A DNA stretch of 64,000 nucleotides from Prorocentrum cordatum (GCA_963575745.1 CAUYUJ010014360.1:441528-505527); one strand, 5' to 3'; positions 1-11,742 are shown, numbered from the stretch's first letter. Notes: a model not told the origin generated them from the sequence alone. A program made the numbers and translations.

Positions 1-270
1 CGCGTCGAGCCGATGCGCATGAGCTCAGGGCCCCCCAGCCGTCCGCGCTCCAAAAAAGCCAAGATCCACTGTAAATTGCTCTGTGTCCGCCCCCTGAGGG
101 CCGCAATCCGTAGTAAAGCACGACGCGTCCGCGCCTCCAGCTTGCAAATCACAACGCGTCCGCGCTTCCAGGGCCAAGATGCCTGGCAAATTACGGGGCG
201 TCCGCGATCACATGGCCACGATCCCTGGTAAATAACGGATCGCCCGCACTTCCAGAACCACTTCAGCATC
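1..270. repeat. 42-bp tandem repeat, diverged variant
   Basis: Units beginning GCGTCCGCGC recur at about 124, 156, 198 and 240; the last two intervals are 42 bp. The sequence differs from the main 42-bp arrays further right but has the same period. No gene is visible. Confidence 0.6.
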
Positions 271-560
271 CTGGGGCGCCCAGGCCCTTCAAGTGCTGCA
301 AGACGAGCGCTTCGCTCGAGACATCCTCGAGGATTCTGCGCGGAGGACGCGCCATCCTCGAGCGGGCACAAACAAATACTTCCCACTGCTCTTACAAGTT
401 CGAAAGCCTCCAGACACTGTTATGTCTCCAGGGTTCCAGGCAAAGCTCCCCGCGCCCTCGTTTTTTGGGAGGGTGGGTAAAAAAACGAAGCCCGCGGACA
501 CTGTTATGTATCGAGCGGGCGTTCAAATATCAGCGTTTCGTTTAAGACACTGTCCACCCA
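255..560 (+). repeat. Array-edge module type A, copy 1
   Basis: This ~300-bp segment follows the first array and resembles 3745-4040: both carry a stretch like CTTCGCTCGAGACATC, then a CTCGAGCGGGC motif and a T-rich patch. It appears to be a recurrent unit at the edges of tandem arrays. No coding signal is seen; 560-690 holds nothing I recognise. Confidence 0.4.
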
Positions 561-691
561 ACATGAGACTTTACATAGTTTTTTAATCGGGCGGAGATCC
601 TGCGGTCCTACGCGAACTTGGCGCTGGGGGATAAGTTGACATAGAGAAGGAGGACCCTGGGCTGGAGCACCCCCGAATCCGGAAATCATTT

Positions 692-1225
692 AGAAACGTG
701 AGGCATGGCTACCTTTTCAAGACATCTGATTGGGCGACAAGCAATTGCAATACTGAGTGTATCAGTCGCGATGCACCGTGCCAAGGAGTGTGCTGTGCTG
801 TGCCGTGCTGACATGAGATGTGTCATGCCGCGATGAAGTGCGTTGTGCTCTATAATGTTGTGGATCAAGTCGCCTTTGGCATACGAATCCTGACCCAACT
901 GATCTGGATCTTAAGCTCGAGCTGCCTGAGCGCATAGCTGGCTCAGAGCTGGCTGCCGTCGACACGTGTGGGGCACTCCCCAGACTCAAGCAGCTCGAGC
1001 TCAAGATCCGACTCAGTTCCGAAGCGGGGCGAGGCGATACGGGGCGCAAGGCGCATGGACGCGCCACAGAATGTGCAAGGGGCGCACTAGGGGATTCGCC
1101 AAGGGACGTGTCAAAGGACGTGGCAAGGGACGCGCCACGGAACGGACACGGGAAGGGGGCGCGACAGAGGACGAGCCGAGGGACGCGTCGAGGGGGAGGG
1201 GCACACGACGTCCCGTTCTGGGGCG
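692..1225 (+). repeat. Dispersed ~0.5-kb repeat family, copy 1
   Basis: A conserved 5' half includes GGCATGGC, TGTGCTGTGCTG and GTGGATCAAGTC. It is followed by a variable 3' half of short GGGACGTGCCA-type units. Related copies in the same orientation lie near 8611, 19147, 34930 and 35444. The many short ORFs here are by-products of GC-rich repetition. Confidence 0.6.
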
Positions 1226-2705
1226 TTAGGCATCCCTGTGTTTTCACGCTTGCCCCGCTCTGGGGCGTTGGGAAGCAATGTGTTTTCACGCTTGTTCCGC
1301 TCTGGGGCGTCAGGAACCCTTGTGGTTTCACTCTTGTCCCTCTCTGGGGCGTTCGGAACCAATGTGTTTTCACGCTTGTCCCGCCAAGGGGCGTTGAACA
1401 TGTACTTGCTTGTCATGCTTGTCCCGCCATGGTGCGTTAGGAGCCCACGTGTTTTCACGCTTGTCCCGCTCTGGGGCGTTAGGAACCCTTGTGTGTTTTC
1501 ACGCTTGTCCCGCTCTGGAGCGTTAGAAACCAACGTGTTTCACGCTTGCCCCGCTCGGAAGCGTTACGAACGCACGTGTTCTCACGCTTGTCCCGCTCTG
1601 GGGCGTTAGGGACCCACGTGTTTTCATTCTTGTCCCGCCCTGGGGCGTTAGAGACCCACTTTTCATGCTTGTCCCGCTGTAGGGCGTTAAGAACCCAAAT
1701 GTTTTCACGCTTGTCTTGCCCTGGGGCGTTCGGAACCCTCGTGTGTTTAAGCTTGTCCTGCCTCTGGGGCAATCAGAACCAATGTGGGGCGACAAAAAGC
1801 GTACCTGTGTTCACACATGTCCCGCTCTGGGGCGTTTGGAATCCATATGTTTTTATGCTTGTCCCGCTCTGGGGCGTTAGGAGCCCACGTGTTTTCACGC
1901 GTGTCCCGCTCTGGAGCGTTAGGAACCCATGTGTTGTCACGCTTGTCCTGCCAAGGGGCGTTCGGAACCCACGTGATGTCACGCTTGTCCCGCTCTGAGG
2001 CATTCAGAATCCACATGTTTTCACGCTTGTCCCGCTCTGGGGCACTAAAGATGTACATGTTGTCTTGCTTGTCCCGCCGGGCGTTCTGAACCCATGTGCG
2101 TGTTCACGCTTGTCCCACTCTGGAGCGTAAGGAAGCCACGTGTTTGCACGCTTGTCCCGCTCTGGGGTATTGGGAGACCATGTGGTTTGAGACTTGTCCG
2201 GCCCTGGGGCGTTAGGACCCCACGTGTTTTCACGTTTTTTCCCACTCTGGGGCATTAAACATTTCTGTTGTTGTCACGCTCGTCCCGCTCTGGGGCGGGC
2301 GCTAGGAGTCCACATGTTTTCACGCTTATCCCACTCTGGGGCAGTAGGACCCCAAATGTGTTCACGCTTGTCCCGCTCTGGGGCGTTAGGAGCCCACATG
2401 TTTTCACGCTTGCCCCGCTCTGGGGCGTTAGGAACCCTTGTTTTCACGCTTGTCCCGCTCTGGGGCATTAGGAACCCGTGGGTTTTCACGCTTGTCCCGC
2501 TCTTAGGCGTTAGGAACCATGAGGTTTCACGCTTGTCCCGCTCTGGGGTATTAGAAATCCATGTGTGTTCTACGCTTGTCCCGCGCTGGGACATTAAGAA
2601 ACCACGTTGTTTCACGCTTGTCCCGCTTTGGGGCTTGTCCCGCTCTGGGGCGTTAGGACCCCAATCTTGTTTCACGCTTGTCCTGCGCTAGGGCGTTCAG
2701 ACCCG
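1225..2705 (+). repeat. 42-bp tandem array, block 1
   Basis: About 35 degenerate copies of a 42-bp unit (core TTCACGCTTGTCCCGCTCTG, then GGGGCGTTAGGAACCCACGTG). Because 42 is a multiple of three and stops are rare, several frames stay open and read as 14-residue periodic peptides such as SRLSRSGALGTHVF. I see no independent evidence of translation. Confidence 0.9.
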
Positions 2706-2895
2706 ATTGGTTTTCACGTGTGCAGGCCACCCAGGGGGATATCGAACACGCGGTCGACTGGGCCAGCCAACGCGGGGGGTCACAATAGCAAAACAAAACA
2801 ATCAATCAACCAACACCGGATGTGCAATACCTGGAGTGGTGCTGCTGGGGGGCCTCGTGGAGGCTCCGGTGTCGCCTCCTTGGGCCTCCAGGAAC
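2706..2895 (-). repeat. Composite spacer embedded in 42-bp array, copy 1
   Basis: A ~190-bp non-42-bp segment interrupts the array. Its reverse complement resembles 22380-22560 and 28290-28460: a TGTTRCACATyyGGT motif, a TTGATTTGTTTTG-like T-rich stretch, a GGCCAGTCGACCACATGT-like motif, then ATATCCCCTGGGTGG. All three lie inside 42-bp arrays. Confidence 0.6.
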
Positions 2896-2904
2896 CGTTT
2901 GGAA

Positions 2905-3715
2905 ACAGTGTACTGCCGCGCTTGTCCCGCTCTGGGGCGCTCGAAGTCTACCTGCTTTCACGCCTGTCCTGCTCTGGGGCATCAGGACCCCACATGTGTT
3001 CACGCTTGTCCCGCGCTGGGGCGTTAGGAACCCATGTGTGTTCACGCTTGTCCCGCGCTGGGGCGTTAGGAACCCACATGCTTTCAAGCTTGTCCCGCTC
3101 TGGGGCGTTAGCAACCTGAATGGTTTCATGCTTGCCACCCTCTGGGGTGTTAGGCACCTACGTGTTTTGATGCTTGTCCCGCCCTGGGGCGGCAGAAAAT
3201 AATGCATTTCACACTTGTCCAGCTCTGGGGCGTGAGGAACGCATATGTGTTTTCACGCTGGTCCCGCCCAGGGACGCTAGGAACCAATATGGTTTCACGC
3301 TTGTACCGCTCTGGGGCGCTAGGAGTCCACATGTTTTCACGCTTGTCCCGCCCTGGGGCGTTAGAGGTCCACGTGTTTTCATGCTTGTCCCGCTCTGGGG
3401 TATTCAGAACCCATGTATTATTACGCTTGTCCCGCTCTGGGGCGTTACGAGCCAACATGCTGTCACGCTTGTCCCGCTCTGGGGCATTAGGAACCCATGT
3501 CTTTTCACGCATGTCCCGCTCTGGGGCCTTAGGAACATATGTGTTTTGAATACTGTCCCGCTCTGGGGCGTTAGGTTCCTACGTGTTTTCACGCTGGTCC
3601 CGCCCAGGGGCGTTAGGAAACAAATGCGTGTTCACGCTCGTCCAGCTGTGGGACGTTAGGAGCCCACATGCTTTCACGCTTGTCCCGCCCTGGGGCGTTA
3701 ACACACTGTGTTTTC
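2905..3715 (+). repeat. 42-bp tandem array, block 2
   Basis: Continuation of the 42-bp family after the spacer, about 19 units, ending near 3715. Confidence 0.9.
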
Positions 3716-3734
3716 ACGCGCATTCGTATTCCCA

Positions 3735-4045
3735 CAAAAGCCACCTGGGCATCTTGGGGCACCGAAGCCCCTCACGTTGTGCAAAACGAGCGTTTCACTG
3801 GAGACATCATCGAAATCGCTTCGCGCAGGACGCGCCCTCCTGGAGCGGGCAGGCAAAAAGTCAGCATGTGCGCATTATCTGCGAATGTGTAGGGCCTCGA
3901 GACTTTCTCTATTTATTGAGGCTTCTGCGCAAAACGCCCTGCACCCTTTTTTAGCAACAGGAAAGCGGGGGCCTGTGGACCCCGTTATCTATCGAGGATC
4001 CGGGATAGGGGGGCGCACTTTCCTCGAGCGGGCACGCTCCAAACG
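3735..4045 (+). repeat. Array-edge module type A, copy 2
   Basis: It resembles 255-560 (GCATCTTGGGGC, CGTTTCACTGGAGACATC, GGACGCGCCCTCCTGGAGCGGGC). It closes the 42-bp array. From 4046 to 4710 there is GC-rich sequence with GGGTCGC repeats and no recognisable gene. Confidence 0.45.
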
Positions 4046-4714
4046 CACCTTTTTTGAAAACAACATGGGGCTTTACCTTTGGGGCGCGGGAGGAAGGGGG
4101 TCAGATCACAGGCGGGTCGCGGGCGAGTCACGGGGCGGGTCGCGGGGTGGGTCGTCGGAGGGTCGCGTGGGGTGTGGGCGCTCAGCATGCACCAAAGCGA
4201 ATGCCAAACAGCCCCGCCGTGGGCGAATGCTTGCTCAAAACCAGCGCCGCGTGGGCCCTTTGCAAGGGTTGTTACGCTGGTCGCGCGTGCAGTGTCACGC
4301 AATGGTGGCACTCCACAAGCCGATGCAAAAGAGCCCGCAGCGGGCTCGCCGAGGTCCCTCAGTACAGTGTGGGTAGGCTGTGGAGCGGGGGCGTTGGTGT
4401 CGCGTGGGCGGGGGCACGCTGTCCGAGGCATGTGTGCGGCCGAGAGGGGACCAGGGGACGCATGGAGAGAAGATGCGAGGCCATGACATCTACGGAAGTA
4501 TCGTGGCCCCGGCGATGAGATCACCCCCCTTGGGCATCACCCTCCCTCCCTTTGCTGATGGGTAGGGTAGCAAGACATGGGGAGCGGACATCCCGGCGAC
4601 CGCACGACTGAATGAAGCACGCGTGGGCCGTGGAGCTTACCTCCAATGGCACGGGAACCCCAAATGTGAGGCTGGCACGGGATCGAGTGGGCAGCGCTGG
4701 TTGCCAAACATCTG

Positions 4715-4785
4715 TGCGGGAGGAGGAGGAGTTGGAGGAGTTGGAGGAGGAGGAGGAGGAGGAGGAAGAGGAGGATGAGGAGGAC
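4715..4785. repeat. GGA-rich microsatellite
   Basis: Interrupted (GGA)n with GTTGGA variants. The following 4790-5730 is GC-rich with long overlapping ORFs in several frames but no conserved motif. Confidence 0.7.
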
Positions 4786-5732
4786 GACTGATCATCGCCC
4801 CCTCCCCCCCTCCCTGGCTGCCTCCGAAAACACCTGGCAGGGCCACAAAACTACCTCACCATGCCAGCCCCTCGAAGTCCTGAGCTTGTGCCAGGCCCTG
4901 GACAATAACAACAACACCAGTGTTGCTTCATCGGGAGGGCACTCGGGAAGGGAGGGCCTACTGCTGCAGCACCGGTCACGTGTGCGCGCTGGATCTACCC
5001 AGAGCTTCCTCTCCCTCGTCCTCCTCCTCGCCCTCCTCCTCCTGCGCTGCGTCCCGTCCTCGTCGTCCTCCTCCGTCCCCCTGCCGCCGCAGCCTACAGG
5101 ATCGCACTGTCGCAGCCCCGCAGGCTGGTGAAGGTCCTGCCCTCCCTGGCGGGGGGCCTGCCCGATCGCCGCCCCGACGCCTGCCCGATCAAGCGAGTGC
5201 CCCGCGGCGTCGGCGAGGCTCTGCCGGGCCGAAGCTCCGACAGCCCCCCCCCCCCAACCCAGGCCCTCAGCGACCCGTGACGGCGCGCGCGGCGGGGGCG
5301 CTGCCAGCAGGAGGCCCGTCGTGCTCGTGGTGGTGCTGGACTGGTCCGACCGCATCGTGACGAAGAGCCCTGCGCGCGCAACGCCGCCGCCGCTGCCCCC
5401 CCCCCCCCCCCAGGAGAGCCCAGAAGCGAATCGACAAGTCGGATCGGCGATCGACATGAACCGGATCGGCGGACATCGACAGCCACATCGGGAACAAAGA
5501 CGGATCGGCAGGAATCGGCAGGCCAGTAGGCCACTAAATTGAGACATCGGAGCCCAGCTCGGCACCCGAAGGCGAACCGAATCGGAAACGGAAACCAGCG
5601 ACATCGAACCGAAGCGGAGGCATCGCAACGAGCCCTGTCCCCCTCGGGCAGACCCCGGGCGGGCAGCGGCCTCCCGTCCAGCGCCGGGCGCCCTCTCGAG
5701 CGGCCGCCCCGGCGACGGCGCAGGCAGGGACC

Positions 5733-5907
5733 TGCCATCGCTCGGGCGTCCATTCCCTGTGCTTTTTTCGGTTTCGTGCGTGGCTTTTTCGCCAATTTTT
5801 TTTTCCTGTTTTTTTTGTTTTTCGTGAGTGTTTTTTCGCCAAATGATCAAGGATGCTCCTCGATGGTCCCCACCGAGGAGAAAAATGCACACGCCCGAGC
5901 GATGCCA
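5733..5907. mobile_element. Foldback MITE family 2, copy A
   Basis: The ends are a 17-bp inverted repeat with one mismatch: TGCCATCGCTCGGGCGT at 5733-5749 and its complement at 5891-5907. The T-rich interior contains CAAATGATCAAGGATGCTCC. Nearly the same element lies at 18100-18227. No protein is encoded, and I see no clear target duplication. Confidence 0.65.
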
Positions 5908-6038
5908 AGCGGAAGCTGGGCGCAGGGACCCCGGGGCGTCGCCCACGAGGGGGCGGCGCGCCCGGGGGCGGCCTGCGAGCTCCCCGTGGACACCGACGCG
6001 CCCCTGGGGATGGCCCTGGCGGCTGGCCACTCGTCAGG

Positions 6039-6326
6039 AGGGGGAGGAGGAGGAGGAGGAGGAGGAGGAGGAGGAGGAGGGGGGGGAGGAGGAGGAGGAG
6101 GAGGGGGAGGAGGAGGAGGAGGAGGAGGAGGAGGAGGAGGAGGAGGAGGAGGAGGAGGAGGAGGAGAGGAGGAGAGGAGGAGGAGGAGGAGGAGGAGGAG
6201 GAGGAGGAGGAGGCGGAGGAGGAGGAGGAGGAGGAGGAGGAGGAGGAGGAGGAGGAGGAGGAGGAGGAGGAGGAGGGGGAGGAGGAGGGGGAGGAGGAGG
6301 AGGAGGAGGAGGAGGAGGAGGAGGAG
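6039..6326. repeat. (GGA)n microsatellite, ~290 bp
   Basis: Nearly uninterrupted GGA repeats with occasional GGGGGA and GGC variants. It produces long homopolymer ORFs (Gly, Glu, Arg; Ser, Leu, Pro on the minus strand), which are artefacts. Confidence 0.95.
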
Positions 6327-6543
6327 AGCCCGTTGCCCAAGCACTTGCTGGGTCCAGGCCACTGCGGGCGCGCGCGCGCCCTCCCGCCCCTCCCGTCCAC
6401 GTTTTGGCTCACATCATGGTTTCCGCCTCTCGCTTGCTTTGGATATCTGAGCAACTCGCTGCTGGAAGGCAGTGTCGGGTCCGGCTCAACTCGTACACGG
6501 ATAAAGTCACTGCCCATTTCGTGCTCCTCCCGCACTTCGATCC

Positions 6544-7716
6544 GTGCATGCTGAACTCCTTCGCCGCCGCCGTTATCGACATGCTGCGTCTCTCCTCGTA
6601 GAGGCGTGCGTCGTGGATCACGGGCACGGCAACTCCTCCTGCGAGGCGTATGTCTCCTTCTCCATTCGGCGGATCCGAGATAGTGTTGGTGCCGATCATA
6701 TTGGAAGTGCTGGCGCCGATTTTCGTGGAGGGGCTGGTCCTGGTCTTCGTGGAGGAGCCCGTGCTGCTCATCGTCGTTCCGATCGTCTTGGAGGTGCCGA
6801 TCGTGGCGCCGATCCTTGTCGTGAAGGTGCTGGAGCTGATTATCGTGGAGGCGCCGATCTTCATGGAGCGGATGCTACCGGTCACCGTGGAGGGGCCGAC
6901 GCCGATCATCGAGGAGGTGCTGGTGCAGATCATCTGGGAGGCGCTGATGCCGATTCTCGTGGAGGAGCTAAGCCTCGCGGAGGTGCTGGTGCCGCTCATC
7001 GTGAAGGGGCGGGTGCCGATAATCGGGGAGGTCCGGGGAGGTGGTGGTGCTGCCCATCACGGAGGTGTTGGCGCCGTGCGCCCAGCTGCTGCCACGACGT
7101 CTGCGGAGTGTGTTTGACTCTAGAGGCGAAGGCTCTGGCGAAGGCGATGCGAGGAGCCGCCAGCGAGGCTGGGCGGAAGCGAATCGCCGCAGTTGCTCTG
7201 ACGGAGGAGAAAATGGGGCGCCCGAGCAGCGCTGGTCACACCCCTCGGCCTGGACGTGCAAGCGCAGCCTCAGGAGACGGAGAGAGGAATCCAGTCTGCG
7301 TCGAGGAAGCTGCGCAGGAGGAGGAGAGCTACGCTGCCTGGCTCATCCAGTGGGCCGAGGAAAAAGTCATGATGCTGTCTGAGTTTGCCGCCTCTGCACT
7401 TCCAGACATCCTTGGCGCGGTGTCAGCCAACAGTCTCGAGGAGGCGCAGGTGCGATACAAGCTGCTGGAGTCCGAAGCCATCGCCGCTCTGGCCGAAGCC
7501 AGGGCTGCTTCCCTGAGGGAGTCGGCAGAGTCAGAGAGCCCGCACATCCACAGCCTCGCGTCGCCTCCAGATGGTGCACAGCTGAACCGGCTCAAGGCCG
7601 CCCAAAGTGCCTTGGTCCGGTCACGGTTGACTTCGCGACGATGGGCTGCGATGGCCGAGCAGTGTGCACCTCGAACGGGATTTGAGATGACTGGAAGCTC
7701 ATCGAATGGGATGTGA
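6544..7716 (+). CDS. Hypothetical protein with 9-residue repeats and Ala-rich helical C-terminus
   Basis: I do not recognise this 390-codon ORF. Residues ~45-180 are encoded by a 27-bp repeat and read as a 9-residue GADxRGGAG-like motif; the same DNA also stays open in another plus frame and on the minus strand, so that half may not be coding. Residues ~190-390 look more convincing: an Ala/Glu-rich, probably helical region containing SYAAWLIQWAEEKVMML and SLEEAQVRYKLLESEAIAAL, ending at a clear stop. No signal peptide or membrane segment is visible. The first Met is an arbitrary choice and a true exon could begin further in. The neighbours are a GGA tract upstream and microsatellites downstream, so there is no functional context. 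Confidence 0.4.
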   Translation: MHAELLRRRRYRHAASLLVEACVVDHGHGNSSCEAYVSFSIRRIRDSVGADHIGSAGADFRGGAGPGLRGGARAAHRRSDRLGGADRGADPCREGAGADYRGGADLHGADATGHRGGADADHRGGAGADHLGGADADSRGGAKPRGGAGAAHREGAGADNRGGPGRWWCCPSRRCWRRAPSCCHDVCGVCLTLEAKALAKAMRGAASEAGRKRIAAVALTEEKMGRPSSAGHTPRPGRASAASGDGERNPVCVEEAAQEEESYAAWLIQWAEEKVMMLSEFAASALPDILGAVSANSLEEAQVRYKLLESEAIAALAEARAASLRESAESESPHIHSLASPPDGAQLNRLKAAQSALVRSRLTSRRWAAMAEQCAPRTGFEMTGSSSNGM

Positions 7717-8084
7717 GTTGAGCCGGGAGTGCAGCAACGTAGTTGCATCTGTCTGACGTGCTGACGTGTAGAGGTTCCGAGCTGCTGGACGCGGCTCGAA
7801 TTGCTGGTGGTCCTGGGGGCCGGGTTTCCGCGGCTAGGCCTTTGGGGGCCCTTTGTCCTCGGGTTGTCGGGTTCCTACCTACGCTCCCCCCCTGCGGCCT
7901 CCCTCTCTTCCTGCTCTTTCTTTCTTCTTCCTTGTTTCTCCCCTCTTGGGGGGGTGCGTTGGCGGGTTCCTGTTCTGGGTCTCTGGGGTGTCTCTTGGGT
8001 TCCTCGTCGCCTCTGTCATGTTTCCATCCCGCTCCTTCTCGCCCTTATCCCTGCACAGGCTTCGACCCTCTTGCCTCAGGAACG

Positions 8085-8145
8085 ATCGAACGAACGAACG
8101 AACGAACGAGGAGGAGGAGGAGGAGGAGGAGGAGGAGGAGGCGTC
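8085..8145. repeat. (CGAA)n followed by (GGA)n microsatellites
   Basis: Six CGAA-type units run directly into a GGA tract. The preceding 7780-8080 is pyrimidine-rich without a recognisable gene. Confidence 0.85.
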
Positions 8146-8329
8146 CCAGCCATTCCCGTACTCAGGCCCTCGTCGCCAAGCGAGGGCCCCCTCCTGGGAG
8201 CGCGAGCACGACGGCCCCGCTCCAGCTGGCCCGCCCCATCGGGCAGCACGGAGCCCGATCGATCGACGGGTCGGCGACCTTATCAGGCCCCAGCCGACAC
8301 ATCAAGGCCTCTGGCCAGTAGCTCTCGGG

Positions 8330-8480
8330 AAGCCCCCAGAGGCCCCTCAGAAGCCCCCCAAGAGCCCCCTAGAGGACCCCGAGAGACCCCCAGGAAGCCC
8401 CAAGAGGCCCCCACGAGGCTCCCAAGCGGCTCCCAAGAGCTTCCCAAGAGGCCCCAAAACTACACCCAAGAGGCCCCCGA
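8330..8480 (+). repeat. Degenerate ~30-bp AGAGGCCCCC-type repeats
   Basis: Repeated AAGCCCCCAGAGGCCCC-like units of roughly 30 bp. Confidence 0.6.
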
Positions 8481-8483
8481 GAG

Positions 8484-8504
8484 CGCTCGTCGTCGTCGTC
8501 GTTT

Positions 8505-8562
<58 letters not shown>

Positions 8563-8570
8563 GGTCGTCA
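8484..8570. repeat. (CGT)n microsatellite
   Basis: About 28 CGT units with few interruptions. Confidence 0.95.
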
Positions 8571-8610
8571 TCATTCAGGGTCGGCGGCACCAGCCGTAAG
8601 GCCTTCGCAA

Positions 8611-9335
8611 TATAGAAATGTGTGGCATGGCAACGTTGTTAAGACATCTGATCGGGCGACGGGCAATGGCAATGCTGAGTGTACCGATCTTGATGTACCG
8701 TGCCAAGGGCTGTGCTGTGCTGCGCCGTGCTGAATTCCGATGTGCCATGTCGCGGTTGTTGTGCTCTATAGCGTTGTGGGTCGAGTCCTCCTTTGCATCC
8801 GAGTCCTGACAGAACTGATCTGGATCTGAAGCACGAGCTGCCTGAGCACAAAGTCACTGCCCCCAGAGCTTGTTGAGGTGGAAACGTGGAGGACGTTCAA
8901 TCAACTCGGCCTCTAAATCCGACTCAGCTCCGAAAAGGAACGACACGACACGGGGCACATGCTCACGGACGCGCCACAGGATGTGCCAGGGGCGCAATAG
9001 GGGATGCGGAAGGGGGCGTTTCAACAGACGTATCAAAGGACGTTAGACGCGTCAGGGACCCGTCACGGGACGTGCCAAAGCGCGTGCCAAGGGGCGGCCA
9101 GAGGACGTCATGCCAAAAAGACGTTGCAAGGGGCGCGCCACGGAGCGGGCAAGGAAAACGCATGGGGACGAGCCAGGAAACGCGACAGAGGACGAGCCAG
9201 GAAACGTGCCACGCCGAGTAGCGTGCCAGGGACTTGCCAGGGCACGTCACGCCAGAACGTCGCAAGGGACGCGCCAGGGGACTCGCCAACGCGCCAGGGG
9301 GCGCACCACGGACGGGCGGTGTTGGACTGCGACGC
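8611..9335 (+). repeat. Dispersed ~0.5-kb repeat family, copy 2
   Basis: Same 5' half as 692-1225 (GGCATGGCAACGTTGTTAAG, TGTGCTGTGCTGCGCCGTGC, GTGGGTCGAGTCCTCC). A longer 3' zone of ~20-24-bp ACGTGCCA/ACGCGCCA units follows. Confidence 0.7.
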
Positions 9336-9344
9336 ACTCCACTG

Positions 9345-10060
9345 CGACAAGCGTTTCGCTCGAGACAACCTGAACAAATCCTCATGTTATGCATCCGCCT
9401 GGGCGACCTGGGCACGTGCAAACAAGCGTGTCGCTCGAGACATCCTCACCACATCCTCATGCTAGACATCCGCCTGGGCGACCTGGACTCGTGGCATCAA
9501 GCGTTACGCTCGAGACATTCTCAACACCTCCTCATGCTAGACATCTGCCTAGGCGACCTGGACGCGTGAAAACAAACGTCTCGCTCAAGACATCCTCAAC
9601 ACATCTTGATGTTGGACATCCGCCTGGGCGACCTGAGCACGTGTGAACAAGCGTCTCACTCGAGACGTTCTCAACGCCTCCTCATGCCAGACATCCGCCT
9701 GGGCGGCCTGGAGACGTGAAAGCAAGCGTCCCGCTCGAGACATCCTCGACATATCTTCATGTTAGACATCCGCCTGGGCGACCTGGGCACGTGTAAACAA
9801 GCATCTCACTCGAGACGTTCTCAACGCCTCTTCATGCTAGACATCCGCCTGGGCGACCTGGACACATGAAACCAAGCGTGTCGCTCGAGACATCCTCAGC
9901 ACATCCTCATGCTAGACATCCGCCTGGGCGACCTGGACTCGTGGCATCAAGCGTTTCGCTCGAGACATTCTCAACACCTCCTCATGCTAGACATCTGCCT
10001 GGGCAACTTGCACGCGTGAAAGCAAGCGTCTCGCTCGAGACATCCTCAAGACCTGAGAAC
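9345..10060 (+). repeat. 75-bp tandem array (GAGACATCC family)
   Basis: Units start AAGCGTTTCGCTCGAGACAT and end GACATCCGCCTGGGCGACCTG. Two neighbouring units start at 9874 and 9949, exactly 75 bp apart. There are about nine units, and frames stay open because 75 is divisible by three. Confidence 0.9.
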
Positions 10061-10084
10061 GTGAAAACATCCATTTCACATGAG

Positions 10085-10420
10085 ACATCCTCTGAATTCT
10101 GGTCCCCAGGGGAGGAGCAATCTATAACGCAAACCAAGCGTTTCGCTCGAGACATCCTCAACAAATTCAGCAAATCAAGCGTTTCGCTCGAGACATCCGC
10201 AACAAACGAATATGTGTCCCGCACCCTGTGATTTATCGATCGGGATTTCAAGAAACAGCGTTTCGCTGGGGACATCCTCAACTTTTTAATTCGAAGGCCC
10301 TACGCGACCTCGTTTTTATCGCAGATTAATTTCGCCGGCCCTGCGTAAGTCGAGACCGAGGAGAATTCATCTAAAAGAGAACCTTGGGCTCAGGCCGCTT
10401 CCGGGGAAAAATAAAGCCGA
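10085..10420 (+). repeat. Array-edge module type B, copy 1
   Basis: An ordered string of motifs: CCCAGGGGAGGAGCAATCTATA, two CGTTTCGCTCGAGACATCC stretches, GTCCCGCACCCTGTGATTTA, CAGCGTTTCGCTGGGGACAT, CGCCGGCCCTGCG, and AAAGAGAACCTTGGGC. The same order recurs near 20.7, 29.7, 31.3 and 36.8 kb. Confidence 0.65.
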
Positions 10421-10539
10421 ATGCGCCGTCTCTATCCTGGGCTACCTTGCTCAACCGGCGCCCTCGCTGCGGCCAGAGCGAGCAAAACTCGTCGACCGAA
10501 CGCTCTCGGGGGTGGCCAGTTAGGGAGCCGCAAGGGGGA

Positions 10540-11100
10540 CACGAGCCATGAGCTGCGGTCACCGAAGGCAGATTGCTGCATGCATCATGGGGCACACATG
10601 GGCGGGCCACGAGGGGGCCACTCGCAAAGGGCCATCAAGGGCAAGGCGAGGTGCGCACCATGGGGAACACACGCGAGTGGGCTACCCGTGGAAAGGAGCC
10701 AGAGACGCCAGATGTGGCTTCTAGGGGGCCATGGGGATCCGAGGCCGCCGAACGCAAGGTGTGGCTTTCACACCGGGGACACACGAGGGGGCCACGAGCA
10801 GTGGGCAGCTGCAGGCGGGACGCGGCACTCACCATGGGGGACGCACGAAGAGCGACGAGGGGGACCAGTGGCCATGGGCCACCGAAGGCAAAGCGTGGCA
10901 TGCACAGGGGACACATAGGGAGGTCACGAGAGGATCACGGGCAACCGAAGGCGGATTGTCGCATGCACTGCACCGTCGGGTGGCACATCAGGGGGGCCAG
11001 AGGACGGAGGACGGGCCACCAAAGGCCAGGCGCGGGATTCACCATTGCGTATACAGGAGGGGACCACCAGCAGCCAGCCATGAAAGAAAGGTGCGGCATG
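10540..11100 (+). repeat. Degenerate ~60-75-bp tandem repeats (CATGGGGNACACA type)
   Basis: Motifs like CATGGGGCACACA recur near 10585, 10657, 10770, 10832 and 10902, each followed by GGCCACGAG and an ACCGAAGGC-like motif. Confidence 0.55.
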
Positions 11101-11183
11101 AATCCTCCTTGTTCACATCGCAGAGAACCCTACAGCTCGCAGCTGGCGGTTAGGAAGCGGAGGGTCGCGCAGGCTGTGCCAAG

Positions 11184-11306
11184 AGAAGCAGCAGCAGCGG
11201 CAGCAGCAGCGGCGGCGGCAGCGGCGGCGGCAGCAGTGGCGGCAGCGACAGCGGCGGTGGCAGCAGCGGCGGCGGCAGAAGCAGCAGAAGCAGCAGGGTC
11301 AGGAAC
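11184..11306. repeat. GCA/GCG trinucleotide tract
   Basis: Interrupted (GCA)n/(GCG)n, read as poly-Ala in one plus frame. The ORF around it is an array by-product. Confidence 0.85.
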
Positions 11307-11689
11307 CAGGTCTGGAAAGTAAGACATGCGCAACATGCTTGCAGAAAGCTTGCATGGCAGAGGCCCCGAGCGCCTCCGATGAGGCAGATAGGGATGGTCG
11401 CCAGAACGAACAGGCAACACCTCCGGATCCTGGGAGGGCGCGGGTGCCACGCACCGTGGCGACAGTTGACAGCAAGGTCGACCCTCGATGCCCCCTGCCG
11501 ACATGGGATGGTCGAGGAGCCGCTCCCCCCGCTGCCCGAACGGCGCGCTGCCAAACGAACGCGTATTCCATGGAACATGCACCCGTGTTGCTATCCGTCG
11601 TCCCCTCTTGGTCCTCCCTCCGCTGCCCCTTGCTCCTGCGCCTGACGCAGAAAAACGCACGTCTCGACCAATGGGCGTGGTGCTGTTGT

Positions 11690-11742
11690 GCTCCTCCTCC
11701 TCCTCCTCCTCCTCCTCCTCCTCCTCCTCCTCCTCCTCCTCC
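11690..11742. repeat. (CTC)n microsatellite
   Basis: Pure CTC run of about 17 units. Confidence 0.95.

Noticed and set aside
1225-3715. 42-bp array as a CRISPR array
   Set aside because: The whole 42-bp unit is repeated with drift; there are no constant repeats with unique spacers, and the context is a eukaryotic nuclear genome.
5534-6535. Long poly-Ser/poly-Leu, poly-Gly and poly-Glu ORFs over the GGA tract
   Set aside because: All frames of a pure GGA repeat are open, so these follow from the microsatellite.
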